A stretch of 64,000 nucleotides of DNA, taken from positions 11,337,971 to 11,401,970 of the forward strand of contig OX336338.1 of assembly GCA_946902875.1 (NCBI GenBank). The letters run 5' to 3'. Shown here one piece after another: positions 43,973 through 55,373 of the stretch (positions are counted from its first letter, which is position 1; every line of letters begins with the position of its first letter). The translations under genes were made by a program, and so were the position numbers. Source of the stretch: Nematopogon swammerdamellus. Taxonomy: Eukaryota > Arthropoda > Insecta > Lepidoptera > Adelidae. The notes beneath the pieces are model-generated. The model saw nothing but the letters and a program-made list of their open reading frames with translations. It was not told where the DNA came from and ran no database searches.

Positions 43973-44141
43973 CGAGCTGAACAGCAGCGCATTCATCAAG
44001 CTCGACCTGGTGGAATACTTCAGCGTGGCTGACAACGCGCTGGGCAGTATGCCGCGACACGTGCTCCGCCACCTACCCCACCTCAAGACGCTCGACGTGC
44101 GCCGCAACAAGATCGACCGGCTCGCCGAAGCCGACTTCCAA
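43973..44141 (+). CDS. LRR protein, exon 2
   Basis: The acceptor CCAGCAG ends at 43972 and the donor CAA|GTGAGT follows 44141. It encodes residues 109-165: the split serine codon, then ELNSSAFIKLDLVEYFSVADN and LKTLDVRRNKIDRL, two LRR motifs that keep the 24-residue spacing with exon 1. A reversed SINE fragment ends about 33 bp before the exon, so almost the whole 3' splice region is SINE-adjacent. Confidence 0.88.
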
Positions 44142-44536
44142 GTGAGTTCACATACCTACTGTGTCCATCACTCACTACACCAGAAGCTCATCACTACACA
44201 CCTCTCTAAAGCTAGCCGACTTGTGGTGCAACTTCCAATACCAAGTACCCTACCAGCCATTCTCTCAGTTCTCACGGAAAACGAAATAGTACGGAACCCT
44301 CTCCACGCGACTCCCACTTGTTTATAGTTAGATAGATAGATACCTACTAGCTATACCTACTATTATACATTCTACGCTTGCATTGTCCGCCCCCTTGATA
44401 CCTCACCCACATCCCACCAGTTATTTTGTAAGAATGTCGTAAAGGCATCAAACTCGCCTTATTTGTGGCATTCTTGAAAGTGGTATACAATAAAGTAAGA
44501 CTTATAATTATAATGAAAGTACTATGATCCTTACAG

Positions 44537-44743
44537 CACATTCAAGAGGTTCAACATTTGGTGGTCGCCGACAACCTGATATCTAAAATCGAGCGCTTCG
44601 CTCTACCGAAGGCTCTGAAGCACGTTCACTTGGGACTGAACAAGCTGAGCACTCTCAACGGAGCCCTGCGCGACCTGGACGACCTCGAGTGGATATTTAT
44701 TAATGCCAACCACTTGAAGACTATCGACAACGAACTGCCTCTG
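44537..44743 (+). CDS. LRR protein, exon 3
   Basis: A phase 0/0 exon of 69 codons after TTACAG, with donor CTG|GTGAGA. It encodes residues 166-234 with LRR consensus lines VQHLVVADNLISKI, LKHVHLGLNKLSTL and LEWIFINANHLKTI. Its LRRs (LxxLxLxxNxLxxL) are in register with the neighbouring exons. Confidence 0.92.
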
Positions 44744-44833
44744 GTGAGACCACCTTCAACTTCCGAGCTTTCCCAACTACTGTATTATGTCACGCACGGT
44801 AGCTATTGACGTAGCGTAGATACCTATATCAAC

Positions 44834-45562
44834 GGCTTTTGTATGCGGCTTCGCTTGAGTGAAATTTGAATTTCAGAAATTGTTACGCAAATAGCAGGAT
44901 TTTTGCTTCAATTAATATGAGAGGAGGCACCTCTCGATAAAGCATAGGTAGATTTAACCGTGTTTTCTTTCAAGTTTGCTTTTGGTTCAAATAAACGAAT
45001 ATATTTCTTCTTACATTAATCATGTAAACTATTTATGTACTTATTCTTTGAACAATATTCTTATTATTCTTTTACTTTCTCGAAGAAAGTAAATAGCCGA
45101 CGAGGGCGAGGGCGTAGGCCGCCGGTCTGCGCTCAGGTGAACAGGTTTCTTAACAAAGTAAGTCTTAAGAGCGAGTCCGAAGGCTGCGTTCGTATAAACG
45201 ATATACTCTCTCGGAGAAAGTAATTCACAAAGGTCGAGGCCAAAAGCTGAGCTGAGTTCAAGCGAAACTGTAAATATTATCTACTCTGTCGAAGAAAATA
45301 AATCACTAAGTACGAGGCCGAAGCCGAGCTACGTTTAGGCGTAAAATAGTAATAAATAAACATATATAAACGTCCTTTCAAAGAAAATAGTAACATGGTG
45401 GATTACGGAAGTTTGTCATATGAAAATTTTGAAAAACATTTTGCTAATGCATAATTAATATTTGTTCTCGTCTCGAATAATCAAGCAGTCTGACATACCT
45501 AAATTTATCCCCATGATGGTTGCAGGCTATATAAAATCGTGGAGCCGCGGGCACAGCTAGTT
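44834..45562. mobile_element. Degenerate palindromic satellite-like element, copy 2
   Basis: The left terminus is TATGCGGCTTCGCTTGAGTG, the right terminus GCCGCGGGCACAGCTAG. Between them are decayed units (AGGGCGAGGGCGTAGGCC, GCGAGTCCGAAGGCTGCG, GTCGAGGCCAAAAGCTGAG). It lies in LRR intron 3. Confidence 0.65.
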
Positions 45563-45927
45563 CAATCTGGAACAGGTATCTACATATATTTGAAGGTGTG
45601 TTCTGCTGCAGGCTCCTGATTTCTCTCAACTTTTATGATTGCAATTTTTCTGACTTGGTTTTTATACATAAAGTATCAAATATAGGTTTCTCCCGATTTA
45701 TGTTTCTCGTAAACCGTGCGTGCCTAAAGTGAAGCTAAACACACGATTCGTCGCACACGTCACACAATGTTGTTCCACGAACCGATAACTAATTACCTAT
45801 TTACTTATACCTACGCAAAATTTACCCGTTCCCAAATCCACACATCCTACTTATAACTAACTATTTCAGCAGGTCATTATAAGAAAGCCAGTATATAAGA
45901 AGGAAATAACAAGAATTTTATTCCAAA

Positions 45928-47836
45928 CTAGCTGTTGCCCGCGGCTTCGCTCGCGTGAAATTCGTATTTCAAAGAAGAATCTAAGTAACTAAGGGCGAGG
46001 CCGAAGGCCGAGCTGCGTTCAGGTAAACGATAAATCTTCTCAAATAAAGTAAGCAACTAACGGCGAGGCCGAAGGCCCAGATGCATCCTGGAAGACAATA
46101 AACCTTCACGAAGAAAGTAAGTAACTAAGGGCGAGGCCGAAGGCCGAGCTGCGTTCAGGAAGACGATAAACCTTCTCGAAGAAAGTAAATAACTAAGGGC
46201 GAGGCCGAAGGCCGAGCTGCGTTCAGGTAAACCAAAAACCCTCTTCTGCCTTCGGTAGCATATAATATCGTTTATTCCATCCATCTATTTATTTAATAAA
46301 ATATATAAAAAAGTAATATTAATAACTAAATAATTAAAACCTACCTAACAAACATTAAAATAACTATCATAAAAGGGGCGTTTTCAAATGTTCCTAGAAC
46401 ACTTGCGGCATTACCCCGCTGGATGGCAAAGCTTACCGTTTGAATGAAGTAGGCCCTTGATTGCGGGACACCAGTTGCGTCCACCAGCAGAGAACCAAGC
46501 CTCTTCAAGAAGCTTTTGGCTTCAATGACTGCTCCACGGACCGAGGGTTTCAACCGCAAAACGCAACAAATTCGAAATCTTGAATTATATATCTATAATA
46601 TTTATTGCGTTTGAGGCTGTCCGCCCAGGCCTCGGCCGCGCCGGCCGGTCTTGAAGATGCCCGAACGTGACTTGGAGCCAATGTGAGAACACAAATGGCG
46701 TCCCACATCAAAGACCTACCCTTGGCCCATGGAACTAAGGTGATACCACCGGGCCTCTTGCCATCCAGCCGGGAATAACCGCAAGGTTTTAGGATGCACG
46801 GTATGTTTGCCGTCAGAAGCGTGGACTTTATAATAAAATTTAAATTAATTTAACTCAATCTTAATATCGCTTAGTTACCTACTTTATTCGAGATGGTTTA
46901 GCTTCATCCAGAACGCAGCTCGGCCTTCGGCCTCGCCTTAGTTACTTACTTTCTTCAAGAAGGTTTACCTTCTTCCTGAACGCAGCTCGGCCTTCGGCCT
47001 AGCCCTTAGTTACTTGCTTTCTTCGAGATGGTTTAGCTTCTTCCCGAATGCAGCTCGGCCTTCGGCCTCGCCCTTATTTACTTGCTTTCTTCAAGATGTT
47101 TTATTATTTATCAGAATGTAGCTCGGCCTTCGGCCTCGCCTTAGTTACTCACTTTCTTCAAGATGGTTTAGCTTTTTCCTGAACGCAGCTCGGCCCTCGG
47201 CCTCGCCCTTAGTTACTTCCTTTCTTCGAGATGGTTTATTATTTATCAGAACGAAGCTCGGCCTTCGGCCTCGCCTTAGTTACTTACTTTCTTCAAAATG
47301 GTTTAGCTTCTTCCTGAACGCAGCTCGGCCTGCGGCCTGCCCATAGTAACTTACTTCATTCAAGAAAGAATGTTTTTTTTCTTCCTGAACTCAGCTCCGA
47401 CTTCCGCCTCGCCCTTAGTTACTTTCATCGAGAAAGAATATCGTTTACGTGAGCGCAGATCCGCCTTCGGCTCCGCCTTTAGTTACATACTTTTTTTTTA
47501 ATACGAATTTCACGCTAGCAAAGCCGCGGGCAACAGAAATATAAATTGCACCAATGACAGCGACATAAGTTCGACTTAAATTTTTTTTATTTTTTATTTA
47601 TCAAACATTTTGTCACCGGCCAGCTCACGTCGAGATGACAGTTCCCCGTTGTCAACTTGTCATTTAAATTTTATAGTAATTTTAATTTTTATTATATTTT
47701 TTTGTTTACTATGTTAATCCGGGATATACACTGTCACCATACAAAGTTTCGTCAAATTCCGTTCAGTGGTTTTTGCGTGATGCGCGTACAAACAAAGAGA
47801 GATTATTAATTTAACGATTTTATTATATGTATAGAT
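45928..47836. mobile_element. GCCCGCGG-terminus element with palindromic unit arrays and nuclease-like ORF, copy A
   Basis: It opens with CTAGCTGTTGCCCGCGG and four or five GAGGCCGAAGGCCGAG units on one strand (45985-46240). Next comes a reversed protein remnant (46341-46830), then about nine units on the opposite strand (46910-47480), the inverted terminus (about 47500-47536), and a tail with CATTTTGTCACCGGCCAGCT ending ATTTTATTATATGTATAGAT. It has the same layout as 60230-62166. Confidence 0.82.
46341..46830 (-). pseudogene. Nuclease-like transposon protein remnant, copy A
   Basis: The reverse strand reads MWDAICVLTLAPSHVRAS-like sequence, then DFEFVAF, VETLGPWSS, and in another frame AYFIQTVSFAIQRGNAASVLGTFENAP. 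It is frameshifted relative to copy B, and ends at the same point of the element. Confidence 0.6.
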
Positions 47837-47883
47837 TACGTAGCACGGAAACATGGGTTTTCAGAATTTTCGAGAGCATACTT

Positions 47884-48222
47884 TTGTTTTTTTATGGAAA
47901 CTGACACGGTTGGCTTCATCACCTACAACATCCGTGATGTCAGTCCATAACGCCGGGTGAACTAGGTGCCATGTCAGTGCTTCCCTTCATTTCATGTCGG
48001 CTGCACGGAACTAGACGGAAAATACGAACTATTTACATAGCCGTTTCGACCGACGACGTTTCATTCAGGGCGGTGGTATCAACCCGGGTGGGATAAACCC
48101 TACCACCTATTAAGGTAAGAAGGGAAGGTACCTACAACAGTTTTACGTGGAATCCGAACCACGGTCAGCCTCCAACGGTCGAGCGGTCACCTATCTAAGT
48201 GCTGACCGCGCTCAGGGTTGCT
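47884..48222 (-). mobile_element. SINE, cut in the 5S-like region
   Basis: The reversed body runs from TTTTTTTATGGAAACTGACA to CTGACCGCGCTCAGGGTTGCT, where it ends at a T run belonging to the next LINE fragment. Confidence 0.78.
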
Positions 48223-48224
48223 AA

Positions 48225-48500
48225 TTTTTTTTTTTTTATAGAAAGCGCGACATGTCGCACCGTTTCACTTACGAGTAGGTGACTTACGATGCCCATGGAC
48301 ATTCTGTGATGCACGGGGATTGCGAATGCCATGCCGGCCTGACAGGAGCCTTTTCACGCCCCTTTTGAAAAACCCCAGGCTGTACTTGGGAGGAAATATA
48401 TGAGCAGGGAGTGCGTTCCACATTTTCCCGGTTCTGTGAATGAAAGACCTACAGAACCGGTTGGTGCGCATCCTTGTATTTTTCCTATCGAGTCAAATAA
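48225..48500 (-). pseudogene. 3' end of a LINE ORF2 with poly(A)
   Basis: On the reverse strand the frame reads RTNRFCRSFIHRTGKMWNAL, PAHIFPPKYSLGFFKRGVKR and RNPRASQNVHGHR. This is the extreme C-terminus of jockey/CR1-type LINE polymerases (the xWNxLPxxxFPxxYxxxxFK motif). The T run at 48225-48239 is its poly(A) tail, so this is a short 5'-truncated insertion in LRR intron 3. Confidence 0.72.
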
Positions 48501-48985
48501 ATCCTATTGCGTTTTAGGCTATTGGTTAGAAAGTTATATAACTTTAACTTCTTGAAAGCCATATATTTTTAACATCGAACTCACATAGATTTATGTATGA
48601 GAAACATCAATCAGGAGAAACCGATTTTTGGTTTGGTTTATATGTACAATACACAGAATATAGGGCAATATGAATTAAGACGTATAAACCAAGTCAATTT
48701 CGTTATGTCGTCGTGCTAGATATTGTTGAGAAATCCTTAAAAATACACCAAGGTATTGTGTTCGAAATGGGGCCATAAGTGCTTTAACTATGCCAAAATT
48801 CAAGTCCCTCCCTTAAGCTTATCAGACGGAGCCAATGACTTAAGCTTGTCAGACGGACGGACGGACGGATGGACGCACGGACGGACGCACACCGGAGTGA
48901 GGCCATAACACCCATTTTCAAATTTTGGTAGGTACGAAACGCTCGAAAGGTTTCAAGATTTGATGGAATGGTAATGGGGTTTCAG
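48500..48985. other. Intron 3 right end
   Basis: A GACGGACGGACGGATGG tract with ACACCGGAGTGAGGCC (48855-48905) is a repeat tail. The rest is unclassified and has no gene. Confidence 0.5.
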
Positions 48986-49174
48986 AAAGCGAAAAAGCTC
49001 GTGTTGATCCACGCAGCGCACAACGAACTGCAGAACCTGCCGAAGGAGCTGAAGATTCTGTCGTCGCTGGAGGCGCTCTACTTCTACCACAACGACCTCA
49101 CATCGCTCGACGGCAACCTGCAGAAGTCGAGGAAACTTCAGAGGGTCAATTTGTCTTTTAACAAAATTGAAAGT
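48986..49174 (+). CDS. LRR protein, exon 4
   Basis: A phase 0/0 exon of 63 codons after GTTTCAG, with donor AGT|GTGAGT. It encodes residues 235-297: KKLVLIHAAHNELQNL, LEALYFYHNDLTSL and LQRVNLSFNKIES. Repeats stay in 23-24 residue register. Confidence 0.93.
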
Positions 49175-49416
49175 GTGAGTTTATTTTCTAAAATAGAAAT
49201 CGCCTTTACAACATTGGGTAGCTCGATGTCTTGATAAGTCTGAGTCACTCCAAGAGTGTATCCAATGGTCAATGTGTCACCAACGTCGAGGAACCACTTG
49301 CAGATGCAATAGCCACTCCACACACATACGCCACATTATAAACAATCTAGCCGTTGTAGTGCTAGTTTTCGTTGTGATTCCAGATTGTGTTTCTTAATTC
49401 GCCTGCCCTCTTGCAG

Positions 49417-49647
49417 CTGGCAGCGGACGATTTCGCTGAGTCGGATGTGTTGGCTGACCTGGAGATCGGCTACAATCGCCTCAAATTCCTGAATGGTTCG
49501 CTGCGTCATCTGCGTTCTTTGCGCTACCTCAACCTTACCCACAATGAGCTGCCAGAGTTCTCGCTCCAGGAGATCAAGGGCCTGAAGAGACTCTCTGTCA
49601 TCGACCTCTCCTATAACAAAATCAGTCGACTGACAGGAGATATGGAG
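49417..49647 (+). CDS. LRR protein, exon 5
   Basis: A phase 0/0 exon of 77 codons after a good pyrimidine tract (CCTGCCCTCTTGCAG), with donor GAG|GTAAAT. It encodes residues 298-374 with LADLEIGYNRLKFL, LRYLNLTHNELPEF and LSVIDLSYNKISRL. NLT is a potential N-glycosylation site, fitting a secreted protein. Confidence 0.93.
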
Positions 49648-49859
49648 GTAAATTACTTAAACATAAAAATAAACATTCATAGTATTCTTCGTAGTTCAAG
49701 CGGTTGAACAATACGATTGAACCGCGACCTATTTCCCACTAGCCATAATAACGTATTTCCTAATAGGGATCATCGCCCGACTGGGAGCTGTGAGTTCTGA
49801 TGAACTTTAGCATAAATTATGATGCGGACGATAGTACAGCACACGGATCCTTCACCAGG

Positions 49860-50560
49860 CATCCTTCGGTCAAACGAGATGTCGGGTTCTCGGAGTCGAA
49901 CTGTTGTACGACAACCTAAACTTTAGGCGTCATATCGAGGACAAGGCCAAGCCGGCTACTAAAAAGCTTGGCGTAAAGGTACTCAATCAGGTGCGACGGT
50001 ACTTCACGCCGCTGCGCCGGGTCAAAGCTCGATCCTGCTTGGAGTAGGTAGGTACTACTTGCACTTGTGGGATGGCCCAGCTAAATAGGTACTAGCTGGC
50101 GGTTCTATAGTGAATCCAGCGTCGAGCCTTGTGTAGGTGGGTGACCCTGAATCGTATCTCGTGATCTAGAAACACTGCAACTCTGTAGGGTTGTCGGCTT
50201 CCTGCGTTCTATAGCTTATTCAATGAGGAGTATTTTTGACGCTATCCCGCCGCCGCCGCCGCCGTCCCCTGTTCGCGTCCGCAACACGGGCAATAGGCAG
50301 ATTGTATCCTTATACACTGGACTTACCGCGGATGCGTACCAATCTGATCTACAGATTTTTCGCTCCACAGAACTGATAAACTCTGGAGCGCTCTCCCAAT
50401 CCATATATTTACCACCAAGCACAGTCTCGGATCCTTCAATAGGGGCGTGAATAGGCTGTTATGTGTGTGAATAAACCTGTTAGGCCAGCATGGCATTCGC
50501 GAGGACATTCGCAACCCCCGCATACGACGGATTGTCCATGGGTGTCGTTAGAGTGGCTCG
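49860..50560 (+). pseudogene. LINE ORF2 C-terminal fragment, heavily mutated
   Basis: Pieces read GVELLYDNLNFRRHIEDKAK, KLGVKVLNQVRRYFTPLRRV, then after many stops LWSALPIHIFTTKHSLGSFN and NPRIRRIVHGCR. The order matches LINE polymerases of the same type as 48225-48500 but in the opposite orientation. A CCG repeat (50249-50266) sits inside. Confidence 0.65.
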
Positions 50561-51144
50561 GCTCCACATGTCGCGCTTTATACAGGGTGGCCCAGTTATA
50601 GTGGTCCAAAAATTTTTTTTAGATGGAGGACGTCATGTTGACTCATTAAAAAAAAGTTTTAAAAATCATAAAACCGACTTCCTAAAATAATAAAAACTAA
50701 AAAACTATTTAAAATAAAAATATAAAAACCGCCTTCAAAAATATATGAAATAAAAACCTAAAAAAAAAAACGAACCCTAGAGTTGAAGGCGGTGCTAAAA
50801 AGGCTACACAAATCACAAAGGATATTATCATCCACTCATGTTTTCTTTCATGCATCATTTTTGCTTGCTTTAGCACCGCCTTCAACTCTAGGGTTCGTTT
50901 TTTTTTTAGGTTTTTATTTCATATATTTTTGAAGGCGGTTTTTATATTTTTATTTTAAATAGTTTTTTAGTTTTCATTTTTTTAGGAAGTCGGTTTTATG
51001 TTTTTTAAAACTTTTTTTTTATTTCAGTTTTTTTAGTAATTTTTTGCTATTAATGTACTCGGCGGAATCGCTCGGCCTTCGGCCTCGCGATTCCGCCTCG
51101 CTTTCCAATCCGATCTTGACCCAATCAAAATAGGACCACGTCAG

Positions 51145-51316
51145 CTTCGATAGCTCAGTGGTGCAGACAGTCAACTGTCGCTATTGAATGTTAAGCAACG
51201 CTGGGTGCGGTCAGTACTTGGATGGGTGACCGCTGAACGTTGGAGGCTGACCGAGGTTCGGATTCCTCGTAAAACTGTAGGTCCCTTCCCTCCTAATCTT
51301 ACTTGGTGGTAGGGAC
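51145..51316 (+). mobile_element. Composite SINE head, 3'-truncated
   Basis: CAGCTTCGATAGCTCAGTGG (A box) leads to GTTAAGCAACGCTGGGTGCG and TCAGTACTTGGATGGGTGAC (51190-51233), strikingly like 5S rRNA, then GAGGTTCGGATTCCTCG (B-box-like). It is cut at GGTGGTAGGG. Confidence 0.85.
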
Positions 51317-51880
51317 AACCTCGCAGACATAAACGTGTTACGGAACCCTACTTTTATTATAAAATAACCGTCGGAGGACCTTGGTTGAAAATTGTGAAAT
51401 TTAGTAGAACGGACAGACATACATTTGTTACGGAACCCTACTTTTATTATAAAATAACCGTCGGAGGGCCTTGGTTGAAAATTGTAAAATTTAGTAGAAC
51501 GGACAGACATACATTTGTTACGGAACCCTACATTCATTTTGAAATAAATGTTAAATTTTGTAGAACGGACAGACATGCATTTGTTACGGAACCCTACATT
51601 CATCTTGCAGAACTTAGTAGAATGGACAGACATGAACGTGTTACGGAAGCCTACTTTTATTATAAAATAACCGTCGGAGGACCTTGGTTGAAAATTGTAA
51701 AATTTAGTAGAACGGATAGACATGCATTTGTTACGGAACCCTACATTCATTTTGAAATAAATGTTAAATTTAGTAGAACAGACAGACATGCATTTGTTAC
51801 GGAACCCTACATTCATTTTGCAGAACTTAGTAGAATGGACAGACATAAACGTGTTACCGAACCCTACTTAACAGTTGCAC
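51317..51880. repeat. Internal array of GTTACGGAACCCTAC units
   Basis: About seven units of two lengths, ending in ACGGACAGACATACATTTGT and GTTACGGAACCC. Unit lengths keep frames open on both strands (frames of 184 and 211 codons), which makes repetitive non-genic peptides. It is duplicated at 52806-53369. Confidence 0.85.
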
Positions 51881-52135
51881 TCCGGGAGTGCCGGCAGATC
51901 CCGTGCCACTCTAACTTAACCCTTAATGCAATGACTTAAGGTTTCATTTTAAAAATGACGCTGACGCGATGTCGCGAGTTATACATTTTTTACCCACCTA
52001 AAAAAGTGCCAAGCGCCGCTAAAGAAGTTTTCACTTCAAAAACCTCAGGGTTATCCCCTTTCAAATAAAAAAAAAAAGAATTTTCAAAATCGGCCCACAA
52101 TTGACGGAGTAATCGCGTAACAAACATCCAAAAAA

Positions 52136-53624
52136 AAAAAGTTTTAAAAAACATAAAACCGACTTCCTAAAAAAAGTAAAACTAAAAAACTATTTAAAAT
52201 AAAAATATAAAAACCGCCTTCAAAAATATATGAAATAAAAACCTAAAAAAAAAAACGAACCCTAGAGTTGAAGGCGGTGCTAAAAAGGCTACACAAATCA
52301 CAAAGGATATTATCATCCGCTCATGTTTTCTTTCATGCATCATTTTTGCTTGCTTTAGCACCGCCTTCAACTCTAGGGTTCGTTTTTTTTTTTAGGTTTT
52401 TATTTCATATATTTTTGAAGGCGGTTTTTATATTTTTATTTTAAATAGTTTTTTAGTTTTACTTTTTTTAGGAAGTCGGTTTTATGTTTTTTAAAACTTT
52501 TTTTTTATTTCACAGTTTTTTTTAGTAATTTTTTGCTATTAATGTACTCGGCGGAATCGCTCGGCCTTCGGCCTCGCGATTCCGCCTCGCTTTCCAATCC
52601 GATCTTGACCCAATTAAAATAGGACCACGTCAGCTTCGATAGCTCAGTGGTGCAGACAGTCAACTGTCGCTATTGAATGTTAAGCAACGCTGGGTGCGGT
52701 CAGTACTTGGATGGGTGACCGCTGAACGTTGGAGGCTGACCGAGGTTCGGATTCCTCGTAAAACTGTAGGTCCCTTCCCTCCTAATCTTACTTGGTGGTA
52801 GGGACAACCTCGCAGACATAAACGTGTTACGGAACAATACTTTTATTATAAAATAACCGTCGGAGGACCTTGGTTGAAAATTGTGAAATTTAGTAGAACG
52901 GACAGACATACATTTGTTACGGAACCCTACTTTTATTATAAAATAACCGTCGGAGGGCCTTGGTTGAAAATTGTAAAATTTAGTAGAACGGACAGACATA
53001 CATTTGTTACGGAACCCTACATTCATTTTGAAATAAATGTTAAATTTTGTAGAACGGACAGACATGCATTTGTTACGGAACCCTACATTCATCTTGCAGA
53101 ACTTAGTAGAATGGACAGACATGAACGTGTTACGGAAGCCTACTTTTATTATAAAATAACCGTCGGAGGACCTTGGTTGAAAATTGTAAAATTTAGTAGA
53201 ACGGATAGACATACATTTGTTACGGAACCCTACATTCATTTTGAAATAAATGTTAAATTTAGTAGAACAGACAGACATGCATTTGTTACGGAACCCTACA
53301 TTCATTTTGCAGAACTTAGTAGAATGGACAGACATAAACGTGTTACCGAACCCTACTTAACAGTTGCACTCCGGGAGTGCCGGCAGATCCCGTGCCACTC
53401 TAACTTAACCCTTAATGCAATGACTTAAGGTTTCATTTTAAAAATGACGCTGACGCGATGTCGCGAGTTATACATTTTTTACCCACCTAAAAAAGTGCCA
53501 AGCGCCGCTAAAGAAGTTTTCACTTCAAAAACCTCAGGGTTATCCCCTTTCAAATAAAAAAAAAAAGAATTTTCAAAATCGGCCCACAATTGACGGAGTA
53601 ATCGCGTAACAAACATCCAAAAAA
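52136..53624. repeat. 1.49 kb tandem duplication, copy 2
   Basis: Same order of parts as copy 1 with only a few scattered differences visible (for example GGAACAATAC for GGAACCCTAC at about 52831, and small A-run length changes), indicating a recent duplication. Confidence 0.92.
52633..52805 (+). mobile_element. Composite SINE head, second copy from the tandem duplication
   Basis: Identical in arrangement to 51145-51316; it arose by the tandem duplication and not by a new insertion. Confidence 0.88.
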
Positions 53625-53639
53625 AGAAAACATACCGTC

Positions 53640-55036
53640 GAATTGAGAATCTCTTAGGTCTAAAGTAAATTTCTCGTGAAGACAAATGCAACGAGCCCAA
53701 ACACGATGTGTAGTTTAGGAGTTCCTATGGCCACCTTCTGTCTCCATCATCAGACCAGCTCGATGGTACTCGGTACAGTAGGTACCGGTCAGGTACCATA
53801 ATAAATTAAGCGCACCTGGCCGGTCGGAAAAGATAAAAAATTTCAAATTTAGAATATTCATGAAACAAGGGTCCGAATATGTATCACTAGTAAATATCGA
53901 TTCATGTATTTCAACAGGACAGAGAAAATTTTAAAATATTAGGTATTTAATACTTTTTAGTTCTTTTTTTTTGTTTTTTTTTTAAATCGGTTTAATATTT
54001 TTTAAAACAGTTTTTATTTCATTATTTTTAGTAATATTACATAAAAAAGAATAATCGAAATCGAATAATCGAAATCGATTGAAGTGGTACAGAATTATTC
54101 GCCATATGTGTCAGACTGCAAATTGCTGAATAAGTCCACATCACAAAAGTTTTGCTGAAGGTAACCACACAACATACTAATTTATCAACAAAGAGATTTA
54201 ATGTCTTTGTTTATCAATAATTATCAAACTGAAAATTGCCGAATACGACCACATCACAAGTTTTGCTGAAGGTAACCACACACCATAGTATTATGCTGAT
54301 TTTTCGAAAACCACTCAACCAATTTCGATAAAATTGAAATGGGACCACCTCTGAAGTATGACCTAACTAACAAAAAAAGAATTTTCTAAATCGGCCCTCA
54401 ATTGACGGAGAAATCGCGTAACAAACATACAAAAAAAAAAAAAAAACATACAGACGAATTGAGAACCTCCTCCTTTTTTGGAAGTCGGTTAAAAACAACA
54501 TTATTTCCGCGAAAATCAATGGTTTGGAAGTTATGATTTTTTAAAAGTTTTTTTGAAATTTCTCTATTTTAGTGACATAAACCGCTCTAGTTGGATATCT
54601 ATTCCACAAAATCGAATAAAATTTGGTAGAGACATGTAGCTAGTACGTAATGAATAGTTTTTAGGTTTACTCCTAGACTGTACTGTTGCTATAGCCCTTT
54701 CAGTGAATTTTTGTTCAGTTTACATTAAAACAGATCAATTTTTGAAAAATCACTGTGAACAAAAAAAGTACTACCGGAGATTTGCCCGTGCCCTTAAAAA
54801 CTACCTATACATATCACAATTCTCCAGACCAAAAATTGTAGTGGTGTTACAATTGTAACATATTCAAAATTAACATCATTTGTACAAAGTCACTACAATA
54901 AAAAGTGACGATTACCTTAATTTTTTAAATCTTATTTTTTTAAAACATTTCTAAGCAGTTTTTTATGTGTAGATTAGCGCTGTTAGAGACAGGTTTGTGA
55001 ATAATGTGAAATTTTAGTTGAACTAACGTTTGGACT
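53640..55036. other. Remainder of the mariner-type element interior
   Basis: GCTGAAGGTAACCACACA recurs at about 54153 and 54260. TCGCGTAACAAACATAC and GAACCTCCTCCTTTTTTGG (54414-54480) form a repeat 3' tail. No transposase or other gene was found. Confidence 0.5.
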
Positions 55037-55151
55037 ACTATAACTGGGCCACCCTGTATAAACATTTTTGGACGTTTCGTAATAAGTAGGTAGGTGTGAT
55101 GTGCTATTCTTCTATACATATTATAAGGAGTGAATGGTGTGCGATGGTCAG

Positions 55152-55373
55152 AATGTGGTGGACGTGGAGACGCGGGTGCTGGAGCTGCGGCTGGACCACA
55201 ACCAGCTGCACAGCCTCGGCGGCGCGCTGATGGCTCTGCACGGGCTGCTGCGGCTCAATCTCTCCCACAACCTCATGGCCCACATCTCGCCCGACGACCT
55301 CATCGGCTTGGACGAGCTGCGGCTCCTCGACGTCTCGCACAACCACATCACCACACTCGAGGAGACTTCCAAG
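55152..55373 (+). CDS. LRR protein, exon 6
   Basis: A phase 0/0 exon of 74 codons. It encodes residues 375-448: VLELRLDHNQLHSL, LLRLNLSHNLMAHI and LRLLDVSHNHITTL. The acceptor (GATGGTCAG) has little pyrimidine tract, and the upstream intron is almost entirely a mariner-type element whose right end lies about 95 bp away. The donor is AAG|GTCCGT, a weaker match than the others. An in-frame TGA upstream rules out a longer exon. Confidence 0.9.

Larger units (their letters stand above)
50646..52135. repeat. 1.49 kb tandem duplication, copy 1
   Basis: It consists of a foldback (arms about 50656-50808 and 50866-51013, with AACCCTAGAGTTGAAGGCGG), a satellite-like CGGCCTTCGGCCTCGCG unit, a SINE head (51145-51316), an array of 57-100 bp repeats ending in GTTACGGAACCCTAC, and a tail ending CGCGTAACAAACATCC. 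It repeats immediately downstream at an offset of about 1489 bp. Confidence 0.92.
50583..55056. mobile_element. Tc1/mariner-type element filling LRR intron 5
   Basis: The left end CAGGGTGGCCCAGTTATAGT (50583-50602) is matched exactly in reverse at 55037-55056, and both ends are bordered by TA. The 4.5 kb interior has no transposase. It contains a 1.49 kb tandem duplication and other repeat material. Without it intron 5 would be about 1 kb. Confidence 0.82.

Noticed and set aside
46057..46284. Frames such as VFGLPERSSAFGLALSYL in satellite-like units, also at 5044
   Set aside because: The peptide is only the translation of the CGGCCTTCGGCC units and recurs wherever they do.
51190..51233. Genuine 5S rRNA gene fragment
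   Set aside because: Only the 3' half resembles 5S and it always occurs inside the same SINE context, so it is part of the repeat.
51211..51939. Long overlapping frames on both strands (211 and 184 codons), repeated at 52700-53428
   Set aside because: They are produced by tandem units without stops in those frames; the peptides are monotonous (KFSRTDRHTFVTEPY) and have no domain or gene context.
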